Shown: in pieces, positions 28,737 through 37,508 of the stretch
Layout of the letters: every line of letters starts with the position of its first letter
Numbering within the stretch: position 1 is the stretch's first letter
Source: Pseudomonas sp. Z8(2022)
Lineage (GTDB): Bacteria; Pseudomonadota; Gammaproteobacteria; Pseudomonadales; Pseudomonadaceae
Assembly: GCF_025837155.1 (NCBI RefSeq)
Contig: NZ_CP107549.1
Coordinates: forward strand, 3,906,001 to 3,970,000
Reading direction: 5' to 3'
DNA length: 64,000 bases
Notes under the pieces: model-generated
Databases searched by the model: none
Told to the model about the DNA's origin: nothing
What the model saw: only the letters and a program-made list of their open reading frames with translations
Translations under genes and position numbers: made by a program

Positions 28737-30419
28737 ATGCGAGACAAGTCGAACCCGGCCTCACTGCCGGCACCTGCCAGCTTCATGAATGCCCAGAGCG
28801 CGGTGGTGGGCGTACGTGGTCGCGACCTGCTATCGACCGTGCGCCTGCTGGCCGCCCAGGGCTTGAAGAACCCGGTACGCAGCGGCCGCCACCTGCTGGC
28901 CTTCGGTGGCCAGCTTGGCCGCGTGCTGCTCGGCGACACCCTGCACAAGGTCAACCCGCAGGATGCCCGTTTCGCCGATCCGACCTGGCACCTCAACCCC
29001 TTCTATCGCCGCAGCCTGCAGGCCTACCTGGCCTGGCAGAAACAGCTGGCGGCCTGGATCGACGACAGCGACCTGTCGGCCGATGATCGTGCCCGCGCCC
29101 GCTTTCTCGCCTCGCTGATGAGCGATGCGCTGTCACCGTCCAACAGCCCGCTCAATCCGCAGGCACTCAAGGAACTGTTCAACACCGGTGGCAGCAGCGC
29201 TCTGAAGGGTCTGCGTCATCTGTTCGACGACCTGCTGCACAACGACGGCCTGCCCAGCCAGGTCAGCAAGCACTCCTTCGAGGTCGGTCGTAATCTGGCC
29301 TGCACGCCGGGCGCCGTGGTGTTTCGCAATGAACTGCTGGAGCTGATCCAGTACAGGCCGATGAGCGAAAAGCAGTACCTGCGCCCACTGCTGATCGTTC
29401 CGCCGCAGATCAACAAGTACTACATATTCGACCTGTCCAACGAAAAGAGCTTCGTCCAGTACGCGCTGAAGAACGACTTGCAGACCTTCATGATCAGCTG
29501 GCGCAATCCGGACCCGCAACACCGCGAGTGGGGCCTGTCGAGTTACGTGCAGGCGGTCGAGGAAGCCGTCGACGCCTGCCGCGCCATCACTGGCAGCAAG
29601 AACGTCAACCTGCTCGGCGCCTGCGCTGGCGGCCTGACCATCGCCGCTCTGCAGGGGCACCTGCAGGCGCGCCGGCAACTGCGCAAGATTGCCAGCGCCA
29701 CCTACATGGTCAGCCTGCTCGACAGCCAGATCGACAGCCCGGCGATGCTGTTTGCCGACGAGCAAACCCTGGAGTCGGCCAAGCGCCGCTCCTATCAGCA
29801 GGGTGTGCTGGATGGCCGCGACATGGCCCGGGTGTTCGCCTGGATGCGTCCCAACGACCTGATCTGGAGTTACTGGGTCAACAATTACCTGCTCGGCAGG
29901 CAGCCACCGGCGTTCGACATCCTCTACTGGAACAACGACAACACCCGCCTGCCCGCCGCCCTGCATGGCGACCTGATCGACTTCTTCAAGCACAACCCAC
30001 TCAGCCGCCCCGGTGGGCTGGAGGTCTGCGGCACGCCGGTGGACCTGGCCAAGGTCAACGTCGACAGCTTCAGCGTGGCCGGCATCAACGATCACATTAC
30101 GCCCTGGGACGCGGTCTATCGCTCGACCCTGCTGCTCGGCGGCAACCGTCGCTTCATCCTGTCCAACAGCGGCCATATCCAGAGCATTCTCAATCCGCCG
30201 GGCAACCCGAAGGCCAACTACTACGAGAACACCAAGCTCACCTCCGACCCACGCGCCTGGTATCACGAGGCCCAGCATCAGCAGGGCAGTTGGTGGCCGC
30301 AGTGGCTGGAGTGGATCCAGGCGCGCTCCGGCGAACGACGGGAAATGCTGATGGCACTGGGCAACCCGACCTATCCGGCCATGGAGGCGGCACCGGGCAC
30401 CTACGTGCATATCCGCTGA
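28737..30419 (+). CDS. phaC2: class II poly(3-hydroxyalkanoate) synthase 2
   Basis: 560 residues, paralogue of PhaC1 with the same catalytic set: Cys296 in GACAGG, Asp in INDHITPW and His in SNSGHIQS. It differs mainly in the first 25 residues. The ATG at 28737, with GGAG nine bases upstream, fits the MRxK start of relatives; a TTG seven codons upstream is less likely. It has a 203-base upstream interval with a stem-loop. Confidence 0.97.
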   Translation: MRDKSNPASLPAPASFMNAQSAVVGVRGRDLLSTVRLLAAQGLKNPVRSGRHLLAFGGQLGRVLLGDTLHKVNPQDARFADPTWHLNPFYRRSLQAYLAWQKQLAAWIDDSDLSADDRARARFLASLMSDALSPSNSPLNPQALKELFNTGGSSALKGLRHLFDDLLHNDGLPSQVSKHSFEVGRNLACTPGAVVFRNELLELIQYRPMSEKQYLRPLLIVPPQINKYYIFDLSNEKSFVQYALKNDLQTFMISWRNPDPQHREWGLSSYVQAVEEAVDACRAITGSKNVNLLGACAGGLTIAALQGHLQARRQLRKIASATYMVSLLDSQIDSPAMLFADEQTLESAKRRSYQQGVLDGRDMARVFAWMRPNDLIWSYWVNNYLLGRQPPAFDILYWNNDNTRLPAALHGDLIDFFKHNPLSRPGGLEVCGTPVDLAKVNVDSFSVAGINDHITPWDAVYRSTLLLGGNRRFILSNSGHIQSILNPPGNPKANYYENTKLTSDPRAWYHEAQHQQGSWWPQWLEWIQARSGERREMLMALGNPTYPAMEAAPGTYVHIR

Positions 30420-30488
30420 AAGCGATGGCCGGCAGCGTAGCGGCCGGTTATCGTCAGCCTTCGCGCCCAGTCGAACAAGAAGCCAAGG

Positions 30489-31103
30489 ATGAAAACCCGC
30501 GAACGCATTCTGCAAACCGCCCTGCAGCTGTTCAACGAGCAGGGTGAGCCCAACGTTTCGACCCTGGAAATTGCCAACGAACTGGAGATCAGCCCGGGCA
30601 ATCTCTACTACCACTTCCACGGCAAGGAGCCACTGGTTCTGGAGCTGTTCGAGCGCTTCCAGAGCGAGATGGCCCCACTGCTCGACCCGCCGGCAGACGC
30701 CGAACTGGATGTGGAGGACTACTGGCTGTTCCTGCACCTGATCGTCGAGCGTCTGTCTCAGTACCGCTTTCTCTTCCAGGACATGTCCAACCTGGCCGGG
30801 CGCCTGCCGAAACTGGCGCGCGGCATTCGCCACTGGCTGAACGCGCTGAAACGCACCCTGGCCGCCCTGCTCGCCCGCCTGATGGCGGACGGCCAACTGA
30901 ACAGCAACACCCAGGCGCTCGGCCAACTGGTCGAGCAGATCACCCTGACCCTGCTGTTCTCCCTCGACTACCAGCGCATCCTCGGTCAGGACGGAGAAGT
31001 ACGCCTGGTGGTCTACCAGATCATGATGCTGGTCGCGCCACACCTGAACCAGCCATCACGCGGCACTGTCGAGCATCTGGCGCAGCGTTATCTGCAAGCC
31101 TGA
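30489..31103 (+). CDS. phaD: TetR-family regulator of the PHA cluster
   Basis: 204 residues. N-terminal TetR helix-turn-helix (about 1-47, TLEIANELEISPGNLYYHFHGKEPL) and an all-helical ligand-binding domain. In P. putida PhaD acts as an activator of the phaC1 and phaI promoters, probably responding to a fatty-acid-derived ligand. Last plus-strand gene of the cluster, convergent with phaF across a shared terminator. Confidence 0.95.
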   Translation: MKTRERILQTALQLFNEQGEPNVSTLEIANELEISPGNLYYHFHGKEPLVLELFERFQSEMAPLLDPPADAELDVEDYWLFLHLIVERLSQYRFLFQDMSNLAGRLPKLARGIRHWLNALKRTLAALLARLMADGQLNSNTQALGQLVEQITLTLLFSLDYQRILGQDGEVRLVVYQIMMLVAPHLNQPSRGTVEHLAQRYLQA

Positions 31104-31150
31104 CGCGCATCACAGCCGAGGCGCGAGGCGCTCGCAGCGGGCCGAAATGA

Positions 31151-31177
31151 AAACGCCCGGCATCAGGCCGGGCGTTT
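31151..31177. terminator. bidirectional terminator between phaD and phaF
   Basis: Perfect 11-base stem AAACGCCCGGC / GCCGGGCGTTT with the loop ATCAG, flanked by A and T residues. It separates two converging pha transcripts. Confidence 0.9.
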
Positions 31178-31192
31178 GGGCTACAGAGACAC

Positions 31193-32101
31193 TCAGGATG
31201 ACGTGGCTGGAGTTGCCGGGGCGACAGCCGGAGCAGGTGCAGCGGCCGGTGTGGCAGCTGCGGCAGGGGCCGGGGCCGGAGCCGGAGCCGGTGCGGCCGG
31301 TTTCGGCGCAGCAGCCTTGGGTGCTGCAGGTTTTTTCGCGGCCGGTTTCTTCGCCGCTGCCGGTTTCGCGGCAGGTTTACTTGCTCCCGGCTTGGCGGCG
31401 GCCGCAGGTTTGGCTGCAGCTGGCTTGGCAGCCGGTTTCGCGGCGGCCTTGGCGGCCGGTTTGGCTGCGGGCTTGGCTGCAGATTTGGCTGCAGATTTGG
31501 CGGCCGGTTTTGCAGCCGCAGGTTTGGCGGCGGCTTTGGCAGCGACTGGTTTAGCAGCCGGTTTGGCTGCAGCTTTGGCAGCAGGCTTGGCGGCAGACTT
31601 CGCAGCAGGTTTGACCGCCGTTTTCGCAGCCGGCTTGGCGGCAGCCTTGGCAGCGGGTTTAGGCGCGGCTTTGGCGGCAGGCTTGGCCGACACGCCGGTG
31701 ATTTTCTCCAGCTGCCTGGTCAGGCTGTCGACCTTGTCGTTCAATGCCTTCACTTCATTGCGGCTGGGTACGCCCAGGCGCGAGATGGCATTGTTCAGAC
31801 GCTTGTCGAAAGCCTCTTCCAGCTCGTTCCACTTGCCGAACGCCTTGCCCTTGACCTCATCGACCTTGGACTTGGCGGAGCCAACCTTGCTGCCGACACT
31901 GGACTTCACCGCGTCCACTTCGCTCTTGGCCAGCTTCTCGGCCTTCTCGCCGTCCTTGACCAGGGTATCGAACAGCTTGGTGCCGTCCTTGCTGACCTTG
32001 GAGTAAGCGCCCAAGCCTGCCAACCAGATCTGGCGCGAGTATTTCTCGACCTCGCCGATCCAGGAGCTGGTCTGTTTCTCGGTTTTCTTCTTAACAGCCA
32101 T
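31193..32101 (-). CDS. phaF: PHA granule-associated phasin with histone-like tail
   Basis: 302 residues. The first 130 or so residues form the phasin domain (WLAGLGAYSKVSKDG amphipathic helix and coiled coil), paralogous to PhaI. The rest is a lysine/alanine/proline tail of many AAKPAA-type repeats, like histone H1, which in P. putida binds DNA and helps partition granules at division. The ATG at 32101 with AAGGAG upstream is preferred over an in-frame start ten codons earlier. Co-transcribed behind phaI. Confidence 0.95.
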   Translation of the reverse strand: MAVKKKTEKQTSSWIGEVEKYSRQIWLAGLGAYSKVSKDGTKLFDTLVKDGEKAEKLAKSEVDAVKSSVGSKVGSAKSKVDEVKGKAFGKWNELEEAFDKRLNNAISRLGVPSRNEVKALNDKVDSLTRQLEKITGVSAKPAAKAAPKPAAKAAAKPAAKTAVKPAAKSAAKPAAKAAAKPAAKPVAAKAAAKPAAAKPAAKSAAKSAAKPAAKPAAKAAAKPAAKPAAAKPAAAAKPGASKPAAKPAAAKKPAAKKPAAPKAAAPKPAAPAPAPAPAPAAAATPAAAPAPAVAPATPATSS

Positions 32102-32111
32102 CCTGATCTCC

Positions 32112-32558
32112 TTATTTGGTACGCGCGACATGCTCGAGCAACGCGCTCAGCTCATCCAGCTTAGCAGAGAGTGCTTCAACATCCTGCTTGGACGGAATGC
32201 CGATACGGTTCAGAGCGGCAGCCACGCGAGTGTCGAAAGCCTTCTCGATCTTGTCGAGCTGCACTTCGACCTTGCCTTTGACTCTGGTGACATTGGAATT
32301 GACCGACTGCTTGACCGATTCGATCTGGCTGTTGGCGGCCTCTACCTGTTCGTCGACCAGTTTCTTGCCTTTGCTCTCTACGCTTTCACCGGCCTTGACC
32401 AGCTCCTTGAAGTATTCGGCCCCCTCCACACCTGCCTTGGCGTAAGCACCCAGGCCGGCGAGGTAGATCTTGCGGGCGTAGCCCTTCACGTCGTCGAACA
32501 GACCGGCCTTGTCTTCGACCACGGCTTCGACTTTTTTCTTCACGGCAACTTTCGACAT
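32112..32558 (-). CDS. phaI: PHA granule-associated phasin
   Basis: 148 residues, all phasin domain (KIYLAGLGAYAKAGVEG, coiled coil, LNRIGIPSKQDVEALSAKLDEL), coating the granule surface. Same family as the N-terminal half of PhaF, which follows 10 bases later. ATG at 32558 with GAGGTG upstream gives MSKVAVKKK; an in-frame ATG four codons earlier is less likely. Confidence 0.95.
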   Translation of the reverse strand: MSKVAVKKKVEAVVEDKAGLFDDVKGYARKIYLAGLGAYAKAGVEGAEYFKELVKAGESVESKGKKLVDEQVEAANSQIESVKQSVNSNVTRVKGKVEVQLDKIEKAFDTRVAAALNRIGIPSKQDVEALSAKLDELSALLEHVARTK

Positions 32559-32721
32559 GGTGCACCTCACGCGCTTTGACAGTTAGCGGAAACGCCCACG
32601 CAATGCAGGCTTGGGTACACCCTAGGGAGAAAAATTAGAAATCGCATACTAGGCGCATGCGCCAGTACCGATGCTTGGCCTGAAGGCCGTGCAGACTGCG
32701 CCGTCTACCGGCCCGCGACTG

Positions 32722-32997
32722 TCAGGCCAGCGACTTGTCCAGCACCTGTTCGATCTCGCGCTGGATCATGCCGCCCATGGGCGACAGCAGCAGGCCGAGC
32801 TTGAGCTCGACACGCACCGTATCCTCACCGACAGCGATGCTGCCGCCGGCACCGCTGCGCTTGAATTCCAGTGTGTCGCCGTTCCAGCGATAACGCACGT
32901 CGTACTCGCTGGCCAGGCGCTCGGCCAGACGCTCGGCCTTTTCGCGGGCGCCGTCGCGACCGAGGGAATGAGATCGTTCGACACGAATGCGGGACAT
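32722..32997 (-). CDS. polyhydroxyalkanoic acid system family protein
   Basis: 91 residues. Belongs to the small family found beside PHA granule genes; it has an RxERxHxLGxxxA-type N-terminus and a GxLxSPM middle. No known biochemical function. It is also similar in outline to proteins that shuttle beside ubiE. ATG at 32997 with AAGGAG upstream. Divergent from ubiE. Confidence 0.85.
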   Translation of the reverse strand: MSRIRVERSHSLGRDGAREKAERLAERLASEYDVRYRWNGDTLEFKRSGAGGSIAVGEDTVRVELKLGLLLSPMGGMIQREIEQVLDKSLA

Positions 32998-33110
32998 GAC
33001 AACTCCTTGAACTGGCAGCGTGCCGCAAGGCTGCGGCATGAGGTCACATCACTCTACCAGCCCACCGCGCGACCGGGCACCCAGGCAAGACAAAGACTGC
33101 AATGCAGCTT

Positions 33111-33116
33111 TAGAAT
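33111..33116 (+). promoter_or_regulatory. candidate -10 box of the ubiE operon
   Basis: TAGAAT 29 bases before the ubiE ATG; no recognisable -35. Weak evidence. Confidence 0.25.
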
Positions 33117-33145
33117 GGAGCGGTTTTCCATCCGGTGAGAGCGAC

Positions 33146-33916
33146 ATGAGCGATCCACGCAAGGCCCACGAGCAGGAACCCACCACCCACTTCGGTTTCC
33201 AGGACGTACCGGAAAGCCAGAAGGCGGAGAAGGTAGCCGAGGTTTTCCACTCGGTGGCAGCCAAGTACGACCTGATGAACGACGTGCTGTCCGGCGGCAT
33301 GCACCGCCTGTGGAAGCGCTTCACCATCGAGTTGTCAGGCGTGCGCCCGGGCAATCGCGTGCTGGATATCGCCGGCGGCACTGGTGACCTGACACGCAAA
33401 TTCTCCAGCCTGGTCGGGCCGACCGGCGAGGTGGTGCTGGCCGACATCAACGACTCCATGCTCAAGGTCGGTCGTGACCGTCTGCTGGACAAGGGCGTGG
33501 CCGGCAACGTTTCGTTCGTCCAGGCCGACGCCGAAAAGCTGCCCTTCCCGGACAACCACTTCGACGTGGTCACCATCGCCTTCGGCCTGCGCAACGTCAC
33601 CCACAAGGAAGACGCCCTGCGCTCCATGCTGCGCGTGCTCAAGCCGGGCGGCCGCCTGCTGGTGCTGGAGTTCTCCAAGCCGGGCAACCCGCTGCTGGCC
33701 AAGGTCTATGACACCTACTCGTTCAGCTTCATGCCGCTTGCCGGCAAGCTGATCACCAACGATGCCGACAGCTACCGCTACCTCGCCGAGTCGATCCGCA
33801 TGCACCCGGATCAGGAAACGCTCAAGGCGATGATGGTCGACGCCGGCTTCGAGCGCGTGACCTACCACAACATGACCGGCGGCATCGTCGCCCTGCACCG
33901 CGGCATCAAACCTTAA
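33146..33916 (+). CDS. ubiE: ubiquinone/menaquinone biosynthesis C-methyltransferase
   Basis: 256 residues. SAM-dependent methyltransferase with motif I VLDIAGGTGDLTRKF, the UbiE signature YDLMNDVLSGGMHRLWKR, and post-motif FGLRNVTHKEDALRSMLRVLKPGGRL. Methylates the ubiquinone ring precursor. ATG at 33146 is the family start. The stop overlaps the ubiJ ATG by one base (TAATG). Confidence 0.97.
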   Translation: MSDPRKAHEQEPTTHFGFQDVPESQKAEKVAEVFHSVAAKYDLMNDVLSGGMHRLWKRFTIELSGVRPGNRVLDIAGGTGDLTRKFSSLVGPTGEVVLADINDSMLKVGRDRLLDKGVAGNVSFVQADAEKLPFPDNHFDVVTIAFGLRNVTHKEDALRSMLRVLKPGGRLLVLEFSKPGNPLLAKVYDTYSFSFMPLAGKLITNDADSYRYLAESIRMHPDQETLKAMMVDAGFERVTYHNMTGGIVALHRGIKP

Positions 33917-34533
33917 TGCTCATCACGGGACTGCTGGCAGGCGTCGAAACGGGCCTCAACCGGGTCCTCAGCCTCGACGGCACGGCTCTGCCGCGCCTGC
34001 AGGCGCTGAGCGGCAAGGTGATCGCCGTGCATTGCCAAAGCCCGGTGCTGGAATTGTTCATCCTGCCCAGCGGCTCCGGTCTGCAATTGGCTTCCCAGTG
34101 GCACGCTCCGGCAGACTGCACGCTCACTGCTCCCGCCGCCAGCCTGGCGCGTCTGGCCCTGAGCCGCGAAAAAACCGCTGTCCTGCATCGCCCGGAAGTC
34201 TCGCTCGACGGAGACAGCGCCGTGCTGCTGCAACTGGCCGACATCCTGCAGGATCTGGAGCTGGACTGGGAATACGAAATCTCCCGCTGGCTCGGCCCGC
34301 TGGCCACTACCTTGCTCGCCGGGCATCTGCGCAGCCGGGTGAACCTGGCCAGCAACGGCGCCGCCAGCCTCAGGCAGGATCTGGCCGATTATCTGGCCGA
34401 AGAGTCACGCACTCTGGTGGGCCAGCGCGAAGCCGATGTGCGCTTCGCCGAACTGGACCAACTCAAACTCGCCCTCGACCGCCTGGAAGCACGCATCGAG
34501 CGCCTCACTTCTGCCAATAAGCCCGACGCATGA
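33916..34533 (+). CDS. ubiJ: ubiquinone biosynthesis accessory factor (SCP2 domain)
   Basis: 205 residues. SCP2-type lipid-binding fold in the N-terminal two thirds and a C-terminal coiled coil (about 165-200). In E. coli UbiJ scaffolds the soluble Ubi complex and binds ubiquinone intermediates. Placed between ubiE and ubiB, with one-base and four-base overlaps. Confidence 0.93.
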   Translation: MLITGLLAGVETGLNRVLSLDGTALPRLQALSGKVIAVHCQSPVLELFILPSGSGLQLASQWHAPADCTLTAPAASLARLALSREKTAVLHRPEVSLDGDSAVLLQLADILQDLELDWEYEISRWLGPLATTLLAGHLRSRVNLASNGAASLRQDLADYLAEESRTLVGQREADVRFAELDQLKLALDRLEARIERLTSANKPDA

Positions 34534-36116
34534 AGCTGCTTGCCGTTCGCCGTCTGCTGCGCATCCAGCGCGTAGTGATCCGCTATCAACTGGACGAGAT
34601 GCTCTTCGAGCTGCCGCTGCCGTTCTGGCTGCGCAGCTTGTCCTGCCTGCTGCCCTGGCGCTGGCTGCCGCGCAAGCCACTGGAGCTGTCGCGCGGCGCG
34701 CGCCTGCGTCTGGCGCTGGAGGACCTGGGGCCGATCTTCATCAAGTTCGGCCAGTTGCTCTCCACTCGACGCGACCTGCTGCCGCCGGACATCGCCGACG
34801 AGCTGGCGCACCTGCAGGACCGTGTTCCGCCATTCCCCGAAGATCAGGCCATCGCCCTGATCGAACGCCAGCTCGGCGCTCCGGTGAGTGAGCTGTTCGC
34901 CCGCTTCGACAGCCAGCCGCTGGCCTCGGCCTCGGTAGCACAGGTACACGCCGCGCAGCTCAAGACCGGCGAGGAAGTGGTGGTCAAGGTGGTGCGCCCG
35001 GGCCTGAAACCGGTGATCCGCCAGGATCTGGCCTGGCTGTATCTGATCGCCCGCATCGCCGAAAAGGCTTCGGCCGATGCCCGTCGTCTGCATCCGGTAG
35101 AAGTGGTCAGCGACTACGAGAAAACCATCTTCGATGAGCTCGACCTGCTGCGCGAGGCCGCCAACGCCAGCCAGCTGCGGCGCAACTTCGAAGGCTCGCC
35201 CCTGCTATACGTACCGCAGGTTTACTGGGATCTGTGCCGTCCGCAGGTATTGGTGATGGAGCGCATCTACGGCATTCCGGTGACCGACCTGGCCACCCTG
35301 GCCGACCAGCGCACCGACATGAAACTGCTGGCCGAGCGCGGCGTGGAGATTTTCTTCACCCAGGTGTTCCGCGACAGCTTCTTCCACGCCGACATGCACC
35401 CCGGCAACATTTTCGTCAGCACCCGCACGCCCTGGAGCCCGCAGTACATCGCCATCGATTGCGGCATCGTCGGCAGCCTCACCGACGAGGACCAGGACTA
35501 CCTGGCGCGCAACCTGCTGGCTTTCTTCAAACGTGACTACCGCAAGGTGGCGCAGTTGCACATCGACTCGGGCTGGGTGCCGGCGGAAACCAAGGTCAAC
35601 GAGTTCGAGGCCGCCATCCGTACCGTGTGCGAGCCGATCTTCGAGAAGCCGCTGAAGGACATCTCTTTCGGCCAGCTGTTGCTGCGCCTGTTCCAGACCG
35701 CACGGCGCTTCAACATGGAAGTGCAGCCGCAGCTCGTGCTGCTGCAGAAGACCCTGCTCAATATCGAAGGCCTGGGCCGTCAGCTGTATCCGGATCTGGA
35801 TCTGTGGAGTACTGCCCAGCCCTACCTCGAACGCTGGATGCGCGAGCGCATCAGCCCGCTGCATCTGCTGCGCAACCTGCAGCAGCAGGCCGAACAGGTG
35901 CCGCATCTGTCGCAAATTGCCCGCGACACCCTGGAACGCCTGCAGCGTTCACAGCAGCGGGAAGAACAACACCCGTCCCGTGATCAATGGCCGCTACGCC
36001 TGCTCGGCGCCGCACTGATCGGTGCCGGTGCCGTTCAAGGCCTGGCGCCGCTGCTGACAGCCTGGCCGGCGTGGCTGATGGTCGTAGGCGGACTTTATCT
36101 GGTGCTGCGCCGATAG
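34530..36116 (+). CDS. ubiB: ubiquinone biosynthesis protein kinase-like ATPase UbiB
   Basis: 528 residues. Atypical ABC1/ADCK kinase: KFGQ motif (72-75), Ala-rich nucleotide loop (ASASVAQVHAAQL), catalytic HADMHPGNIF and AIDCGIVG in place of DFG. Two hydrophobic segments at the C-terminus (about 493-525) anchor it to the inner membrane. Needed for early ubiquinone hydroxylation steps. Confidence 0.97.
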   Translation: MKLLAVRRLLRIQRVVIRYQLDEMLFELPLPFWLRSLSCLLPWRWLPRKPLELSRGARLRLALEDLGPIFIKFGQLLSTRRDLLPPDIADELAHLQDRVPPFPEDQAIALIERQLGAPVSELFARFDSQPLASASVAQVHAAQLKTGEEVVVKVVRPGLKPVIRQDLAWLYLIARIAEKASADARRLHPVEVVSDYEKTIFDELDLLREAANASQLRRNFEGSPLLYVPQVYWDLCRPQVLVMERIYGIPVTDLATLADQRTDMKLLAERGVEIFFTQVFRDSFFHADMHPGNIFVSTRTPWSPQYIAIDCGIVGSLTDEDQDYLARNLLAFFKRDYRKVAQLHIDSGWVPAETKVNEFEAAIRTVCEPIFEKPLKDISFGQLLLRLFQTARRFNMEVQPQLVLLQKTLLNIEGLGRQLYPDLDLWSTAQPYLERWMRERISPLHLLRNLQQQAEQVPHLSQIARDTLERLQRSQQREEQHPSRDQWPLRLLGAALIGAGAVQGLAPLLTAWPAWLMVVGGLYLVLRR

Positions 36117-36186
36117 CCAGCCAGCCACAGCGCTGGCACACTTGGCGAATTGAAAGTCCGGCAGCCCCGGCAGAATTGGAACACCG

Positions 36187-36585
36187 ATGAACGATTGGCT
36201 CGACGAAATCCACTGGAACGAAGACGGCCTGGTGCCGGCCATCGCCCAGGACTACCAGACCGGCCGCATCCTGATGATGGCCTGGATGAACCGCGAATCC
36301 CTCGCCCTTACCGTCAGCGAACAGCGCGCCATCTACTGGTCGCGCTCGCGCGGCAAGCTGTGGCGCAAGGGAGAGGAATCCGGCCACGTGCAGAAGCTGC
36401 ACGAACTGCGTCTGGACTGCGACGCCGATGTCATCGTACTGATGGTCGAGCAACTGGGCGGCATCGCCTGCCACACCGGGCGCGAAAGCTGCTTCTACCG
36501 CTTATACGAGAATGGCGGCTGGAAAACCGTCGACGCCGTGCTGAAAGATCCGCACGCCATCTATGCAGGACACAGCCATGAGTGA
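36187..36585 (+). CDS. hisI: phosphoribosyl-AMP cyclohydrolase
   Basis: 132 residues, third step of histidine synthesis. Metal-binding signatures LDCDADVIVLMVEQ and CHTGRESCFY are present. It is a separate protein, not the hisIE fusion of enterics. The end overlaps hisE by eight bases. Confidence 0.97.
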   Translation: MNDWLDEIHWNEDGLVPAIAQDYQTGRILMMAWMNRESLALTVSEQRAIYWSRSRGKLWRKGEESGHVQKLHELRLDCDADVIVLMVEQLGGIACHTGRESCFYRLYENGGWKTVDAVLKDPHAIYAGHSHE

Positions 36586-36910
36586 CACCCTGAACCGCCT
36601 GGCCGAAGTACTGGAAGCGCGCAAGGGCGCAGCGCCCGACAGCTCCTACGTCGCCAGCCTGTATCACAAGGGCCTGAACAAGATTCTGGAAAAGGTCGGT
36701 GAGGAGTCGGTGGAAACCATCATCGCCGCCAAGGACGCCGCCACCAGCGGTGACTGCCAGGACCTGATCTACGAAACCGCCGATCTGTGGTTCCACAGCC
36801 TGGTCATGCTCGCTGCACTCGGCCAGCACCCGCAGGCCGTGCTGGATGAACTGGATCGCCGTTTCGGCCTGTCCGGCCACGCGGAAAAAGCCGCGCGGCA
36901 ATCCGAATAA
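36578..36910 (+). CDS. hisE: phosphoribosyl-ATP pyrophosphatase
   Basis: 110 residues, second step of histidine synthesis; all-alpha MazG-like fold with the EExxE-type metal site (KVGEESVETIIAAKD, then YETADLWFHSLV). ATG at 36578 lies inside the hisI end; the family start MSDTLxRL fixes it. Followed by tatA after 22 bases. Confidence 0.96.
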   Translation: MSDTLNRLAEVLEARKGAAPDSSYVASLYHKGLNKILEKVGEESVETIIAAKDAATSGDCQDLIYETADLWFHSLVMLAALGQHPQAVLDELDRRFGLSGHAEKAARQSE

Positions 36911-36932
36911 CTTTCACAACGGAGAAATCATC

Positions 36933-37166
36933 ATGGGTTTCGGCGGCATCAGCATCTGGCAACTCCTGATCATCCTGCTCATCGTGGTCATGCTGTTCGG
37001 CACCAAGCGCCTGAAGAACCTTGGCTCGGACCTGGGCGACGCGATCAAGGGCTTCCGCAAGTCGATGGACAACGGTGAAGCCGACAAACCTGCCGTTGAA
37101 GAGCCCAAGGGGCAGACCATCGACGCCCAGGCACGCAAGGTCGAAGAGCCGGCGAAGAAAGACTGA
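36933..37166 (+). CDS. tatA: Sec-independent protein translocase TatA
   Basis: 77 residues: N-terminal membrane helix (IWQLLIILLIVVMLFG), FGTKRLKNLGSDLGDAIKGFRKS hinge plus amphipathic helix, acidic tail. Pore-forming or membrane-thinning subunit of the twin-arginine pathway. ATG at 36933 with ACGGAG upstream. Confidence 0.97.
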   Translation: MGFGGISIWQLLIILLIVVMLFGTKRLKNLGSDLGDAIKGFRKSMDNGEADKPAVEEPKGQTIDAQARKVEEPAKKD

Positions 37167-37169
37167 GCC

Positions 37170-37508
37170 ATGTTCGACATCGGTTTCAGCGAACTGCTGC
37201 TGGTCGGCCTGGTGGCCCTGGTGGTGCTCGGCCCCGAGCGCCTGCCCGGTGCCGTACGCACGGCCGGCCTGTGGGTCGGCCGGATCAAGCGTAGCTTCAA
37301 CTCGATCAAAGCCGAGGTGGAGCGCGAAATCGGCGCCGACGAGATCCGCCGCCAGTTGCACAACGAGCGGATTCTTGAGCTGGAGCGGGAAATGAAGGCG
37401 ATGAAGCAGGACATCCTCGACACCGCAAACCTCAAACCGGGTCGCGAGGCGAGCAAGAGCGCCGAAACCACGCAGCCCGCCGCCCAGGACAAGAATCCCC
37501 AGCCATGA
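37170..37508 (+). CDS. tatB: Sec-independent protein translocase TatB
   Basis: 112 residues: MFDIGFSELLLVGLVALVVLGPERLP is the classic TatB N-terminus with Glu8 in the membrane helix and the GPERLP hinge, followed by a long amphipathic helix and a polar tail. Forms the receptor with TatC. Three bases after tatA and overlapping tatC by four. Confidence 0.97.
   Translation: MFDIGFSELLLVGLVALVVLGPERLPGAVRTAGLWVGRIKRSFNSIKAEVEREIGADEIRRQLHNERILELEREMKAMKQDILDTANLKPGREASKSAETTQPAAQDKNPQP

Noticed and set aside
28716..28737. TTG start for phaC2 seven codons upstream
   Set aside because: The ATG at 28737 has GGAG at good spacing and matches the N-terminus of known PhaC2 proteins.
31193..32006. Plus-strand Ala/Gly-rich frame opposite phaF
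   Set aside because: It mirrors the Lys-Ala-Pro repeats of PhaF and has no independent evidence.
33020..33145. 42-residue N-terminal extension of UbiE
   Set aside because: The extension overlaps the promoter interval, is unlike any UbiE, and the ATG at 33146 matches the family.
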